Part shown: piece by piece, positions 8,753-16,526 of the stretch
Numbering within the stretch: the stretch's first letter is position 1
How the letters are laid out: every line of letters begins with the position of its first letter
Source: UBA2658 sp964617335
GTDB taxonomy: Bacteria > Bacillota > Clostridia > Oscillospirales > Oscillospiraceae
Length of the DNA: 35,102 bases
Direction of reading: 5' to 3'
Assembly: GCA_964617335.1 (NCBI GenBank)
Contig: CAZTXG010000019.1
Span: forward strand, 1 to 35,102
The notes under the pieces: generated by a model
Told to the model about the DNA's origin: nothing
The model's input: the letters and a program-made list of their open reading frames with translations, nothing else
The model's database searches: none
Position numbers and translations under genes: made by a program

Positions 8753-9346
8753 TCACTTTGTGTTCTTGTGCAGCCATTGGTATTCAAGGGGAATGCCGTC
8801 TTTAAGCAGCAGACGGTAGCCTTCCGCCGGAGCAGGCTGCCACCGGTATCTGTTTTTTCCCTCATGGGGGAAAAAATGTGCCATAATGCAGGCAATAACC
8901 CCGCCGTGGGTGACAGTAAGCGAGGATTTTTCTTTAAAAATCTCTCTTATGGCGGGAAGAACCCTTCTTTCCATGTCCTCGGCGCTCTCCCCTTGGGGGC
9001 AGGGGTTTTTTTCATTGTCGCCATTTAGCCAGTTTTTATAGTCTTTCCTGTCTTTAAGCTCACTATATGACAGCATTTCAAAGCTGCCGAAGTCTATTTC
9101 CCTAAGCTCCGGCACCTGTGTAAAACTTACCTTCCCAAATAGCAGCCTTAAGGTTTCATCTGTGCGTCTCATGCCGCTTGTGAAAAACTTGCAATCCTCA
9201 GGGAGCTTATAAATCTCCTGCTGCCTATACTCTAAGGCAAGAGCTATTCCGTCTTCTGAAAGGGGCAGGTCAGTTTTTCCGCAGTACAGCCTTTTTTCGT
9301 TGGCCTCGGTAAGGCTGTGGCGTATAAGAAAGGCCATACTCATCAT
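8753..9346 (-). CDS. cobC: Histidine phosphatase, probable alpha-ribazole phosphatase
   Basis: 197 aa. Phosphoglycerate-mutase-type fold: N-terminal LIRHSLTEAN, where the family usually reads RHGET, keeping the catalytic Arg-His; Arg in TSGMRRTDET (second phosphate pocket residue); and the second catalytic His in VTHGGV. YCGKTDLPLSEDG is typical of CobC-like enzymes, which remove phosphate from alpha-ribazole phosphate or cobalamin phosphate. ATG at 9346 overlaps the preceding stop as ATGA; nearby ATGs at 9343 and 9337 are equally possible. The family assignment is firm; the exact step rests on the operon. Confidence 0.8.
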   Translation of the reverse strand: MMSMAFLIRHSLTEANEKRLYCGKTDLPLSEDGIALALEYRQQEIYKLPEDCKFFTSGMRRTDETLRLLFGKVSFTQVPELREIDFGSFEMLSYSELKDRKDYKNWLNGDNEKNPCPQGESAEDMERRVLPAIREIFKEKSSLTVTHGGVIACIMAHFFPHEGKNRYRWQPAPAEGYRLLLKDGIPLEYQWLHKNTK

Positions 9347-9720
9347 TTTATCTTTTGGGGCAGGCCGCAGAAAATCCTTGTAACAGATTCCGCTTCTCTT
9401 GCTGCCCAGCTCATAAAGCGTCCTGTTGCCTCCCGCCAAAGCCTTGTCTGTTGGTCTGTTGGAACAACACCGCAGAAAATATCCTCACATATAAGCAGCC
9501 CGTCCTTATGCTCTTTTTGCCATTCGGCAAGCTCTAAGGCGGGGTTTTGGCCGTTTTTCATGCATAGCATGACAAACTGCTCCACATGATAAAGACAGCT
9601 TTTGGAAAAGTCCGGCTGCCTGTCCTCAGAACATAGGCAAATGTCTTCATCGGAAAGCCCAAACCTTTCTCTTGCATATTCAAGCTTTCCCTGATAGGCC
9701 CCCCCAATTATCAGATTCAT
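9343..9720 (-). CDS. Short CobU-like protein (adenosylcobinamide kinase family)
   Basis: 125 aa, well under the roughly 180 aa of CobU. The N-terminal IIGGAYQGKLEYA matches the CobU P-loop region except that the residue after GK is Leu instead of Ser/Thr. The C-terminal half has the CobU pattern: ICEDIFCGVVP, then RLWREATGRF and a Ala-rich helix ending in CGLPQKIK. The middle of CobU is missing. It follows a full-length cobU with an ATGA overlap. It may be a GTP-binding or guanylyltransferase partner, or a paralogue with altered activity; this is inference. Confidence 0.75.
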   Translation of the reverse strand: MNLIIGGAYQGKLEYARERFGLSDEDICLCSEDRQPDFSKSCLYHVEQFVMLCMKNGQNPALELAEWQKEHKDGLLICEDIFCGVVPTDQQTRLWREATGRFMSWAAREAESVTRIFCGLPQKIK

Positions 9721-10313
9721 ACCTTGCCTCCCTGTACTTTATTTTCAAAGCTTATTAAAGGCTCCTTGCCATATTCTTCCCAAAGGCTGCCCTTATGGCA
9801 AAAAAGCTCTCCGCAGCAGGCCTCATAAACAGCGTCAAAGCTTTTGGCAAGGGCACGGTCTATATAGGCAAGGCCGATTCTGTATTCCTGAGTCAGCTCA
9901 CTATAGGTTTGAGCATCGGAATAAATCGAGTCGGAAACCACCACCAAACCTTCAACACAGCTTGCAAAGGCACGAATTTCCTCTGCCACCCGCTCTGCCG
10001 CCCTGTGGTCAATGCTGCCGTCTTTTGAAAACATCTCGTTTGCCAAAAGGGCTGTGGTGCTATCCAAAAGGAAAACCCCCTGGGGTCTTCCCCTGTAAAC
10101 ACAGCTCATTATATCTGTTGGACATTCGATGGTTTCAAAGCCCCAGCCCTCCCTTTCGGCAATATGCCGGGCTATTCGCTCATCGTCCTCCCTGTCAACC
10201 GGAGCCATAGTCGCTATATAATAAAGCGGCCCCTTTCCGGAAAGCGCTTTTGCAAGGCGCTGGGCATGATAGGTTTTGCCGTTTTTAACGCCTCCTGATA
10301 TAAGAACCTTCAT
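9717..10313 (-). CDS. cobU: Adenosylcobinamide kinase / guanylyltransferase
   Basis: 198 aa from the ATG at 10313, with GGAAAGG upstream; the TTG at 10343 is less likely. P-loop ISGGVKNGKTYHA at 5-17 with an intact Lys-Thr, then YIATM and the family region with DDERIARHIAEREG around residues 43-57 (the His guanylylation site family-wide lies here), and VVSDSIYSD near 130. It would phosphorylate adenosylcobinamide and add GMP in assembly of the B12 nucleotide loop. First gene behind the cobalamin riboswitch. Confidence 0.82.
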   Translation of the reverse strand: MKVLISGGVKNGKTYHAQRLAKALSGKGPLYYIATMAPVDREDDERIARHIAEREGWGFETIECPTDIMSCVYRGRPQGVFLLDSTTALLANEMFSKDGSIDHRAAERVAEEIRAFASCVEGLVVVSDSIYSDAQTYSELTQEYRIGLAYIDRALAKSFDAVYEACCGELFCHKGSLWEEYGKEPLISFENKVQGGKV

Positions 10314-10366
10314 ATATACGCCTTTCCTTTCTGCTAAATTCACATTGCCGCAAAGAGCCTTAAGCT

Positions 10367-10409
10367 AAAACGGCTGCCTCGGGCAAAGCCCCACAGCAAC
10401 CGTTTTTTT
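10367..10409. terminator. Terminator-like hairpin between riboswitch and cobU
   Basis: AAAACGG(T/C)TGC arms pair over 12 bp around a 14-18 base loop. Both strands carry U-tracts: four T on the minus strand (GTTTTAGC), seven T on the plus strand. In the minus direction it would be the expression platform of the riboswitch; in the plus direction it would block read-through into the eut locus. Confidence 0.6.
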
Positions 10410-10421
10410 GCACGAAGTCTC

Positions 10422-10447
10422 AGCGGGGGCGTAAAATCACCCACGCT
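10422..10447 (-). other. Expression-platform hairpin after the B12 box
   Basis: Minus strand AGCG-T-GGG pairs with CCC-C-CGCT around a 10-base loop. It lies between the B12 box and the terminator stem and is a candidate for the switching (anti-terminator or anti-anti-terminator) element. Confidence 0.4.
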
Positions 10448-10454
10448 TATCCAA

Positions 10455-10700
10455 TCCTTGTAGGTCTACTGGCTCACGCAGGGGGAAACTTTCCCCGCGC
10501 CTCATCTGCTCACCTTCTCAGGTTTCCCCAATGGAGGGCTTTCGCCCGACGTAAAGACCTGCTGCTCCTTTTTTATGGAGCCTGGCTTTGTCAATACGCT
10601 TAAGCAGCGGACTTCGCATACAGTGGCGGTACCGCTTCGGGTTCTAACCGAATTCCCTTGTCCACCCTTGTGCGTTCATCGCGCCCAAGGTCACAAAGAT
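10455..10700 (-). ncRNA. Cobalamin (AdoCbl) riboswitch
   Basis: On the minus strand the core reads GGGAATTCGG, a short loop, CCGAAGCGGTACCGCCACTG: the conserved GCCACTG block is the reverse complement of 10621-10627. A B12-box match AGCCAGTAGACCTAC lies at about 10463-10478 (consensus AGYCMGGAGACCKGCC). Between them are several hairpins, CTCC/GGAG around 10565-10585, a CAGGT/ACCTG helix, and a GGGGAAA/TTTCCCC stem before the B12 box. The spacing of about 140 bases is longer than in compact examples. It is placed just upstream of cobU and should repress the B12 salvage/uptake operon when AdoCbl is plentiful. Confidence 0.85.
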
Positions 10701-10727
10701 GTTGTATTTAATTTTTATTAGGACTTT

Positions 10728-11159
10728 CTACTGCCAGTCCGCAGGGTAGACGGTGTATACATATTTTGCGTGGTCCGGTGTTTTGAAGTGTATGTGGCTT
10801 CCTTTGGGAATGTAAATTATATCCCCGGGGCCGCCGGAAATCCTGCGCCCGTCTATTTCAATTTCAAGGCAGCCTTCCAAAATTATGTCATACTCGTCAT
10901 AGGTAAGAGTCCATTCAAAATCCGCACCGTTTTTAAGCTCCATAATTCCGCAGCCCATTCTTGGAGCTTCGGCCAGAGTTGTAACGTCTTTTAAAAGAAC
11001 ATCGTCACGTCCGGCAAAAGGTTCAAGCTTAACGCTTGATGTTTTTATGCCTATTATTCCGCTGGGGTCAACTTGCCTTTCAGCTTCGCAGGCCGGTTTT
11101 TGGATCTCCCGTACAACCTGCTCGACTATTGCTCTTATGAGCTCCTCACTAATATTCAT
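10728..11159 (-). CDS. eutQ: EutQ-like cupin protein, short form
   Basis: 143 aa with GGAAAGG upstream. Residues 1-22 form an amphipathic helix (ISEELIRAIVEQVVREIQK) like a microcompartment-targeting peptide. Residues 45-143 are the EutQ-type cupin barrel with GGPGDIIYIPKGSHIHF. EutQ of enteric bacteria is about 230 aa and has been reported to have acetate kinase activity; this protein lacks its N-terminal half. It is the last gene of the eut run, 113 bases after eutH. A role in making ATP from acetyl phosphate is possible but not shown by the sequence. Confidence 0.85.
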   Translation of the reverse strand: MNISEELIRAIVEQVVREIQKPACEAERQVDPSGIIGIKTSSVKLEPFAGRDDVLLKDVTTLAEAPRMGCGIMELKNGADFEWTLTYDEYDIILEGCLEIEIDGRRISGGPGDIIYIPKGSHIHFKTPDHAKYVYTVYPADWQ

Positions 11160-11231
11160 ATGGATTCCTTTCCCGAAAGCTCACAACTGTGTTAACTGTG
11201 GCCGCTGAAGGTATAAGGCCCTTCGGCGGGT

Positions 11232-11260
11232 ATCCGGCCCCGGCCTTACCGGGGCCGGAT
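11232..11260. other. Perfect 12-bp hairpin between eutH and eutQ
   Basis: ATCCGGCCCCGG pairs perfectly with CCGGGGCCGGAT around a 5-base loop. There is no U-tract on either side, so it is more likely an mRNA stability or processing element than a terminator. It sits 12 bases past the eutH stop. Confidence 0.6.
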
Positions 11261-11272
11261 ATATGCCAAAGC

Positions 11273-12550
11273 TTAGTCTTCGTCTTTTTCTTCAGCTTTT
11301 TCTTCGCCGCCCTCTACGAGTTCGGTTCCTCCCGTGGTGTCAATTTTTGCAAGAAGCATGGGGGACAGAATGTTAGCAAGGATAAGAGCTGTGATACCGG
11401 CAGTAAGCTTTCCGGCAATCATCGGGAATATCATATCAGAGTTAACACCTGCTGTAAAGCCAAGGTGGTCGCCGAAAACGAAGGCTGCCGCAACCGCAAA
11501 GGCCACGTTCAAAAGCTTGCCCTTGGGGTTCATATCCTTCATGATGTTGAACATGGCAATGTTGTTTGCAAGAGTTGCAACAAGGCCGGCCGAGCCGTTT
11601 TCATCCATGCCCAGCTTGCCGCCGATTTTGGAAAGAACCTTTCCAAAGGTCTTTGTAATCCACATAACCATGGGGAAGGCGCCGATTAAGACAACGGCAA
11701 TCTGGCCGCAGACTAAAAGACCGTCTTCCAGAGGGATGGAGCCTGTAACAGCGTCCGGCTCAACCATGATGTTAAACAGGGGAAACAAAATGCCTGTTTG
11801 ATACTCGAACACTGCAACAGCCGTGAAGAAGGTTATGGCAATTGTTACGCCTTTTCCGAATTTGTTAAAGCCGCTTATCATTTTGGCAGGGGCAAACCAT
11901 AGGCCTAAAACGATAAGTCCGGCAATGATGATAACGGGGATGAGGTTTACAAGGATTTCGCCGATGTTCATCTTATAAGGGGTCATGTTCATAACAAGGC
12001 CGCCGACTATGCAGCCGATGGGGATTGTTATAAGACCGGCAAGAATACCGGCGCCCAGATAGGAGCGGTCCTCGGGCTTTATGATGGTAAGGGCCACAGG
12101 GATTGTGAATACTATGGTGGGTCCCATCATGGAGCCCAAAATCAGACCCGCAAAGTTTCCGATGGCCTCATTATCTCCGGCAAGCTGCATGGCGAGGGGA
12201 TAGCCGCCCATGTCATTTGCCAGAAGAGTTGTGGCGAACATGGCAGGGTTTGCGCCGACAGCCGTGTAAAGAGGGGTGATGATGGGTCCGAGGATGATGG
12301 CAAGAACGGGGGCCGCCGCCACAACACCGGCCATGGCTATAGCAAGAGAGCCCATTGCCATGAAGCCTTCGTCAAACTGCTCGCCGTAGCCAAGCTTATT
12401 GCCGCGCATCTTGTCAATGGCACCGACTATCATGAAAATCATCATGATGAAGATAATAACGGAGTTTATGGAAAGGTCAGAAACCCATCCTTTTATACTT
12501 TCTGTAAATACTCCTACATTTGTTATGTTGTCTATTAACTCTTGAAACAT
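11273..12550 (-). CDS. eutH: Ethanolamine transporter
   Basis: 425 aa, GGAGG upstream of the ATG. A polytopic membrane protein with about 10-11 hydrophobic segments and the EutH family features: an N-terminal helix with a MMIFMIVGAIDKM segment, GEQFDEGFMAMG, ANDMGGYPLA (around residue 105), and MGPTIVFTIPVAL. The C-terminus is a short acidic tail (EEKAEEKDED). EutH carries ethanolamine across the cytoplasmic membrane. It lies between the pduT-type shell gene and eutQ. Confidence 0.95.
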   Translation of the reverse strand: MFQELIDNITNVGVFTESIKGWVSDLSINSVIIFIMMIFMIVGAIDKMRGNKLGYGEQFDEGFMAMGSLAIAMAGVVAAAPVLAIILGPIITPLYTAVGANPAMFATTLLANDMGGYPLAMQLAGDNEAIGNFAGLILGSMMGPTIVFTIPVALTIIKPEDRSYLGAGILAGLITIPIGCIVGGLVMNMTPYKMNIGEILVNLIPVIIIAGLIVLGLWFAPAKMISGFNKFGKGVTIAITFFTAVAVFEYQTGILFPLFNIMVEPDAVTGSIPLEDGLLVCGQIAVVLIGAFPMVMWITKTFGKVLSKIGGKLGMDENGSAGLVATLANNIAMFNIMKDMNPKGKLLNVAFAVAAAFVFGDHLGFTAGVNSDMIFPMIAGKLTAGITALILANILSPMLLAKIDTTGGTELVEGGEEKAEEKDED

Positions 12551-12594
12551 AAATAATAATCCTCCTACAAAATTTAGGCTTACAAGAACGTCAT

Positions 12595-13134
12595 TTACAG
12601 CATATGGTCAAATAGTCTCGGCTCCGGCATGGGTATGACAGCGGTTCCAACGAGCATCTCGGCCTGTTTAGAGGCGGCCGTGACAGCTGTGCGAACAGAA
12701 CCCACATCCCCGGTAAGGGTTACAAATCCCTTTCCGCCTATGGCAAATCCAATCCTAACCTCTATAAGGGTGACATTCGCGGCCTTTGCCGCAAAATCTG
12801 CCGCCTTAATTGCCGATGTCACAGAGAAAAACTCCATCACACCCAGAGCGCCCCTATTTTCCACGGGGTTTGAAAGGGAAATTGCCGGTATGAGATCGGG
12901 GTGCACATTGGGGATTATAAGGACATCCAGAACGCATTCCGCCCCCCATTTTTCGCCCTCGGCTATAGAGCTTCGGACATTTCCTGTGTCTCCGCCGATT
13001 ATCACTACATATTTACCCGGGCAAATCGTGGAGGATCGAATAAGGTCAACCTTTGATGCCTTAAGCATATAATCGCTTGCCTCAATGCCCCGGGCAATGC
13101 TGGAAAGCTCTATCATTCCAATGGCACGGCTCAT
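12595..13134 (-). CDS. Tandem-BMC shell protein of the PduT type with pore cysteine
   Basis: 179 aa from the ATG at 13134, which overlaps the upstream stop (ATGA); longer in-frame codons are inside pduS. Two BMC domains: 1-88 (AIGMIELSSIARG...) and about 96-179 (ALGVMEFFSVTSAI...). Cys38 lies in STICPGKYV, matching the PduT position whose three pore cysteines bind a 4Fe-4S cluster in the trimer (established for Citrobacter PduT; from memory). With the adjacent PduS-type protein it would form an electron conduit through the shell. Confidence 0.88.
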   Translation of the reverse strand: MSRAIGMIELSSIARGIEASDYMLKASKVDLIRSSTICPGKYVVIIGGDTGNVRSSIAEGEKWGAECVLDVLIIPNVHPDLIPAISLSNPVENRGALGVMEFFSVTSAIKAADFAAKAANVTLIEVRIGFAIGGKGFVTLTGDVGSVRTAVTAASKQAEMLVGTAVIPMPEPRLFDHML

Positions 13135-14489
13135 ATGGATTCCCCCTTCCTGCTGATAGATGCTCCTTTTGCATCGACTTTCACGATTGTGCCGCTTATG
13201 CTTGCATGAATATTTGCCGAAACAGCACCCTGCGCTTTTGCGAGAAGCTGCCCCTTTTGGATTTTGTCCCCTTGTGATACACATGGCTCCGCGGGCTTTC
13301 CGATATGTTGAGCAAAAGGTATGTAAACCTGCTCGGGATTAAGCTCGAAACAGTCTCTCGCATTCTGGGTATAGTACTTTCCGAGGTTAAGTCTTGTTAC
13401 AAGCCTTTCAGTTGGCACCCTGTGCATATCTATAACATCCAAAGCCTCAGCCTTGGAAGTTTTTGGAACATTGATGCCCCGCTCACGAAGCTTGTCTTTC
13501 ATATAGACGTTTATAAGCCGGGGCGAAAGTCCCATTGGACATGAGAAAAGCTCGCAAATGCCGCAGTCGCAGCAGTTTACAGCGTCCCCGAAAAGCTCCT
13601 CAAACCTGCCGTTGTCATCGGTTTGATCCTCCAGCCAGACATTGCGCATAACCAGATGGGGCCGTATTCTGTGGCCTATAAGGTATCTGGGGCATAAATC
13701 AGTGCAAAATCTGCACTGGATACAAGCGCTTCTTGCCTGCTGCTTCAGCCGTTCTATGGGAACCGTGCTTCGTGTAATAAGGAAATGGTCTTTGGGTAAA
13801 ACTATAATGTTTCCGCTGGTTTTTGTTACATAACTTTGGGAAACTTCCTCCGGATCCTTTAAGACGCTGCCCATCATAGGTCCGCCCAAAATCACAGCAT
13901 AATCCCTTACTTTAGGCCCTGCCTTTTTTATGCATTCTTCTATGGCTGTGCCTATGGGGACATGGAGCATTATGGGTTTTTCAACCTCGCCTACAACGGA
14001 AAGGTACTTGTCGCAGACGGGTTTTCCCTCGTGGACGGCTTCATACAGATTCATCATGGTGCCGACGTTATTTACAACAACACCCACTTCAAGGGGTATG
14101 CCCCTTTCGGGAACAACTTTTCCCGTTACCATGTGAACCATTGTCTGCTCGTCTCCGGCGGGATAGAAGGTTGGCATTTCAAAAATTTCGATATTAACTC
14201 CGGCTTTTTTGATTGAAGCCTTAAGAGCCGCTATCTCATCTTGATATTTGCCCTTTAGAGCGATAACTATTCGTTTTGCACCCAGATGCGCCGCCGCAAT
14301 TGCCGTGCCGCCAACAACCTTATCCGGAAAAGTTCTGCATAAAAACTTATCCGTTTCAATAAGGGGCTCGCACTCGGCGGCGTTTATTATGAAGCATTCT
14401 GCCTTTGTATCCAGCTTCACATGGGTGGGAAAGCCGGCGCCGCCAGCCCCGACTATGCCGGAGCTTTGGATAGTCTCAATAAGTCCCAT
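13131..14489 (-). CDS. PduS/RnfC-type Fe-S flavoprotein, probable cobalamin reductase
   Basis: 452 aa. N-terminal RnfC-like nucleotide/flavin region with GIVGAGGAGFPTHVKL (11-26) and INAAECEPLIETD; SLBB-like region around 165-210; two 4Fe-4S motifs, Cys256/259/262 with Cys266, and Cys306 or 307/309/312 with Cys317; C-terminal barrel-sandwich domain (390-452). PduS reduces cob(III)/cob(II)alamin for the adenosyltransferase in propanediol compartments. Here it is coupled with the PduT-type shell protein (4-base overlap), so it likely feeds EutT or recycles NADH by passing electrons out through the shell; the choice is inference. Confidence 0.88.
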   Translation of the reverse strand: MGLIETIQSSGIVGAGGAGFPTHVKLDTKAECFIINAAECEPLIETDKFLCRTFPDKVVGGTAIAAAHLGAKRIVIALKGKYQDEIAALKASIKKAGVNIEIFEMPTFYPAGDEQTMVHMVTGKVVPERGIPLEVGVVVNNVGTMMNLYEAVHEGKPVCDKYLSVVGEVEKPIMLHVPIGTAIEECIKKAGPKVRDYAVILGGPMMGSVLKDPEEVSQSYVTKTSGNIIVLPKDHFLITRSTVPIERLKQQARSACIQCRFCTDLCPRYLIGHRIRPHLVMRNVWLEDQTDDNGRFEELFGDAVNCCDCGICELFSCPMGLSPRLINVYMKDKLRERGINVPKTSKAEALDVIDMHRVPTERLVTRLNLGKYYTQNARDCFELNPEQVYIPFAQHIGKPAEPCVSQGDKIQKGQLLAKAQGAVSANIHASISGTIVKVDAKGASISRKGESI

Positions 14490-14504
14490 ACAATCACCTC
14501 CGCA

Positions 14505-14786
14505 CTATATAAGTGACGAATCGATTTCAAGGTCATCGACTATTCCCACAACGGTAGCGTCAACCGGGGTATGCACATCACCGACAGCACCCCGCGCCGA
14601 GCTCCCGCTAACGAAGATAACCGTTTCTCCCACGCCTGCGCCTATAATATCCGCAGATACCAAGGGTGCGCCGTCAAGCTCCTTTGTAACTATGTTTACA
14701 GGCTGGATTATAAGAAGCTTAAGTCCGGAGAGTTTTTCCTCCTTGCGGGTTGCCCATATGTTGCCTATTACTTTTCCAATGCGCAT
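14505..14786 (-). CDS. eutN: EutN/CcmL pentameric shell vertex protein
   Basis: 93 aa from the ATG at 14786 with GGAGG upstream. Family start MRIGKVIGNIWATRKEEKL, then KLLIIQPV and a GAGVGETVIFVSGSSAR turn and a VDATVVGIVD end. EutN pentamers cap the vertices of the compartment. It is the only BMC vertex gene in the window. Confidence 0.95.
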   Translation of the reverse strand: MRIGKVIGNIWATRKEEKLSGLKLLIIQPVNIVTKELDGAPLVSADIIGAGVGETVIFVSGSSARGAVGDVHTPVDATVVGIVDDLEIDSSLI

Positions 14787-14835
14787 TGTCTGTCCTCCGC
14801 TGCCTGAGTGCCGATAGGGCTTTTGCCCCATGGGC

Positions 14836-15534
14836 TCAGGTCTTTACAATTTCAATTCCATGTTCCTTTGCAAATTCACGGGCAAGGTCTGTTATTATGG
14901 TTTTTCCGCCTGTGAGAAGCCTTGCAGCCCCCTCGGAGCGAGCCGCCACCAAATCTTTTTCCGTTACTACTCGTTTTGCACAAACATAGTCGCCGCCCTG
15001 CTTTATCGGCTGCTCACAGCAGACACTGTTGTTTCCTTCGCAGCAGCAGAAGGTGTTTACAATACTGTCTTCAAGCTCGTCATAGGAGCAAACAACAAGC
15101 CCCATATCAGTAAGCAAGTTCAGCTTATCATACATCATTTTTCCGTATGGCTGGCTGGGGCAGTACGAAAGAAGCTCGATTTCGTCCTTCACCGCCCAGA
15201 CCTTCTTGCCCAAAAGGAGTGCCTTTGCCGCTATCCTTGTGTAAACCGTGTCACAGACGCCGGAAGCAAGGCGGGCAATGTCTGAATTGCTAAGTCCGTA
15301 GAGTACCATTGCGTCGCATGAGGAAACGTCACATTGAAAATCGCTTAACAGGGCACATTCGGTCTTGAAGCATTCGTTAATTTTGGAGCCTTCCAGTCCC
15401 TTGTGGCAAATGTCGCCATGCTCGTGGGTCAAAATTATAAGCTTTTTTCTGGCATCCTCCCCTTCCGCAAGGTCTTTTTCAAGATAGGCCGTAACTCTTG
15501 AAACTATCTCTTGCACCATTTCGTTATAGTCCAT
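14836..15534 (-). CDS. Firmicute-specific eut operon protein (TIGR02536-like), Cys-rich
   Basis: 232 aa from the ATG at 15534 with GGGGGA upstream. Residues 1-20 form an amphipathic helix (DYNEMVQEIVSRVTAYLEK), like a targeting peptide. Residues 30-150 look like a flavoprotein-type alpha/beta domain. A cysteine cluster follows, Cys163-165 and Cys172-173 with Cys185. Residues 188-231 carry a module with VVTEKDL...IITDLAREFAKEHGIEI that also opens EutT. From memory this matches the uncharacterised family found in Firmicute eut operons; function unknown. Position between eutJ and eutN is conserved in type. Confidence 0.75.
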   Translation of the reverse strand: MDYNEMVQEIVSRVTAYLEKDLAEGEDARKKLIILTHEHGDICHKGLEGSKINECFKTECALLSDFQCDVSSCDAMVLYGLSNSDIARLASGVCDTVYTRIAAKALLLGKKVWAVKDEIELLSYCPSQPYGKMMYDKLNLLTDMGLVVCSYDELEDSIVNTFCCCEGNNSVCCEQPIKQGGDYVCAKRVVTEKDLVAARSEGAARLLTGGKTIITDLAREFAKEHGIEIVKT

Positions 15535-15561
15535 AGATATTCCCCCTTTCATTAAGGGTTT

Positions 15562-16350
15562 TCATATAAGGCAGTTCATGGCGATGCCGGCAGGTGTTAC
15601 CAAAAATGGGTTTTTCGGTTTTATCGTTTTAATTCCGGTTTCGCCTTCAATGATTTTTTCTATCCCCGTAAGGCAGCAGGTGCCCCCGCAGAGATATATC
15701 GTGTCGGTCATGCTTCTGTCTACATACCGGTTTATGATGGTGGCCATTTTTTCAATGACCGCCTTTACCACCGGCAATATTTCCTTGTGCTTTGAGTAGT
15801 CTTGCTTCATGGCCTCCGCCTCGGCAAAGGGAATTTTATAGTTTCCCGCAAGAACCAGGGATAAATGTGTGCCTCCGGTGGGCTCGTCCTCAATTCTTAC
15901 AACCTTACCCCCTTCTATAAGGGCAAGTCCCGTAGTTCCTCCGCCGATATCCACAACAACACCGTTTTCTATGTTGTAGATAGAGTTTGCGGCGCTGGGC
16001 TCGTCTAGAACATTTGTAACCTCAAAGCCCGCGCCTTCAGCCACATAGCCATGGGTTTTGGCAGAGCTCTCCATTCCTGCCGGCATGGCTATAGCGCAGT
16101 TTATAAGCTCTCGAGAAAGCCTTTTTTCAAGCTTTTCCTTTAGCTGCCGCACTATGCGCAATGCTCCGCTGTAATCTACCACAACGCCGTCACGCAAAAC
16201 CTCGGCCGCCTGTTTTTCACAGGCTATGGGATTGTTTTCCTCGTCCAGCACCACAATAACTATGTAGGCTGTTCCAAGGTCCAGCCCCACCTTCAGCTTT
16301 TCGCTTACAGGTTTGAAGGTTTCCTTTTGGGAGCGTTCAATCTTGTCCAT
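15562..16350 (-). CDS. eutJ: EutJ, actin/Hsp70-fold protein
   Basis: 262 aa from ATG 16350 (GAAGGG a few bases upstream); a TTG at 16380 with AGGGG upstream would add ten residues and is also possible. Actin-fold ATPase blocks: KVGLDLGTAYIV (phosphate 1), VVDIGGGTTG (phosphate 2), and YLCGGTCCL (adenosine). The DEPSAAN segment matches EutJ/PilM-type proteins. EutJ is a proposed chaperone of the ethanolamine compartment. It lies after a 146-base structured gap from eutT. Confidence 0.9.
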   Translation of the reverse strand: MDKIERSQKETFKPVSEKLKVGLDLGTAYIVIVVLDEENNPIACEKQAAEVLRDGVVVDYSGALRIVRQLKEKLEKRLSRELINCAIAMPAGMESSAKTHGYVAEGAGFEVTNVLDEPSAANSIYNIENGVVVDIGGGTTGLALIEGGKVVRIEDEPTGGTHLSLVLAGNYKIPFAEAEAMKQDYSKHKEILPVVKAVIEKMATIINRYVDRSMTDTIYLCGGTCCLTGIEKIIEGETGIKTIKPKNPFLVTPAGIAMNCLI

Positions 16351-16380
16351 AAACCCTTCGACCCGTGAGAAATCCAGCAA

Positions 16381-16526
16381 AAACCGACACCCCTTTTGAG
16401 TTATTTATTAGTTCTTCAAAATGCCTCGGCCGAGAGGCGGACATATTCGGCCGATAGTCCGGCAGCGCTATAAGGGCTTTTAAGCCCAGCTAAGGCAGCG
16501 CTCAAGCCTTTCTAAAGCTGCCCGCC
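16381..16526 (-). other. Structured intergenic region eutT-eutJ
   Basis: Contains at least three hairpins on the minus strand: GGGCTT/AAGCCC, CGGAC/GTCCG with an inner CGGCCG, and CCTC-T-CGGCCGAGG. GCGCTGCC occurs twice. There is no U-tract after any stem and no ORF. It may be an mRNA processing or stability region. Confidence 0.45.

Noticed and set aside
10367..10700. The cobalamin riboswitch could be an EutX/Rli55-like sRNA that sequesters EutV.
   Set aside because: No paired ANTAR-type hairpins were found between the B12 box and the terminator, and cobU follows directly, so a cis-acting switch is simpler.
11189..12327. Hydrophobic plus- and minus-strand frames overlapping eutH.
   Set aside because: They arise from the skewed base use of a membrane protein gene; EutH explains the region.
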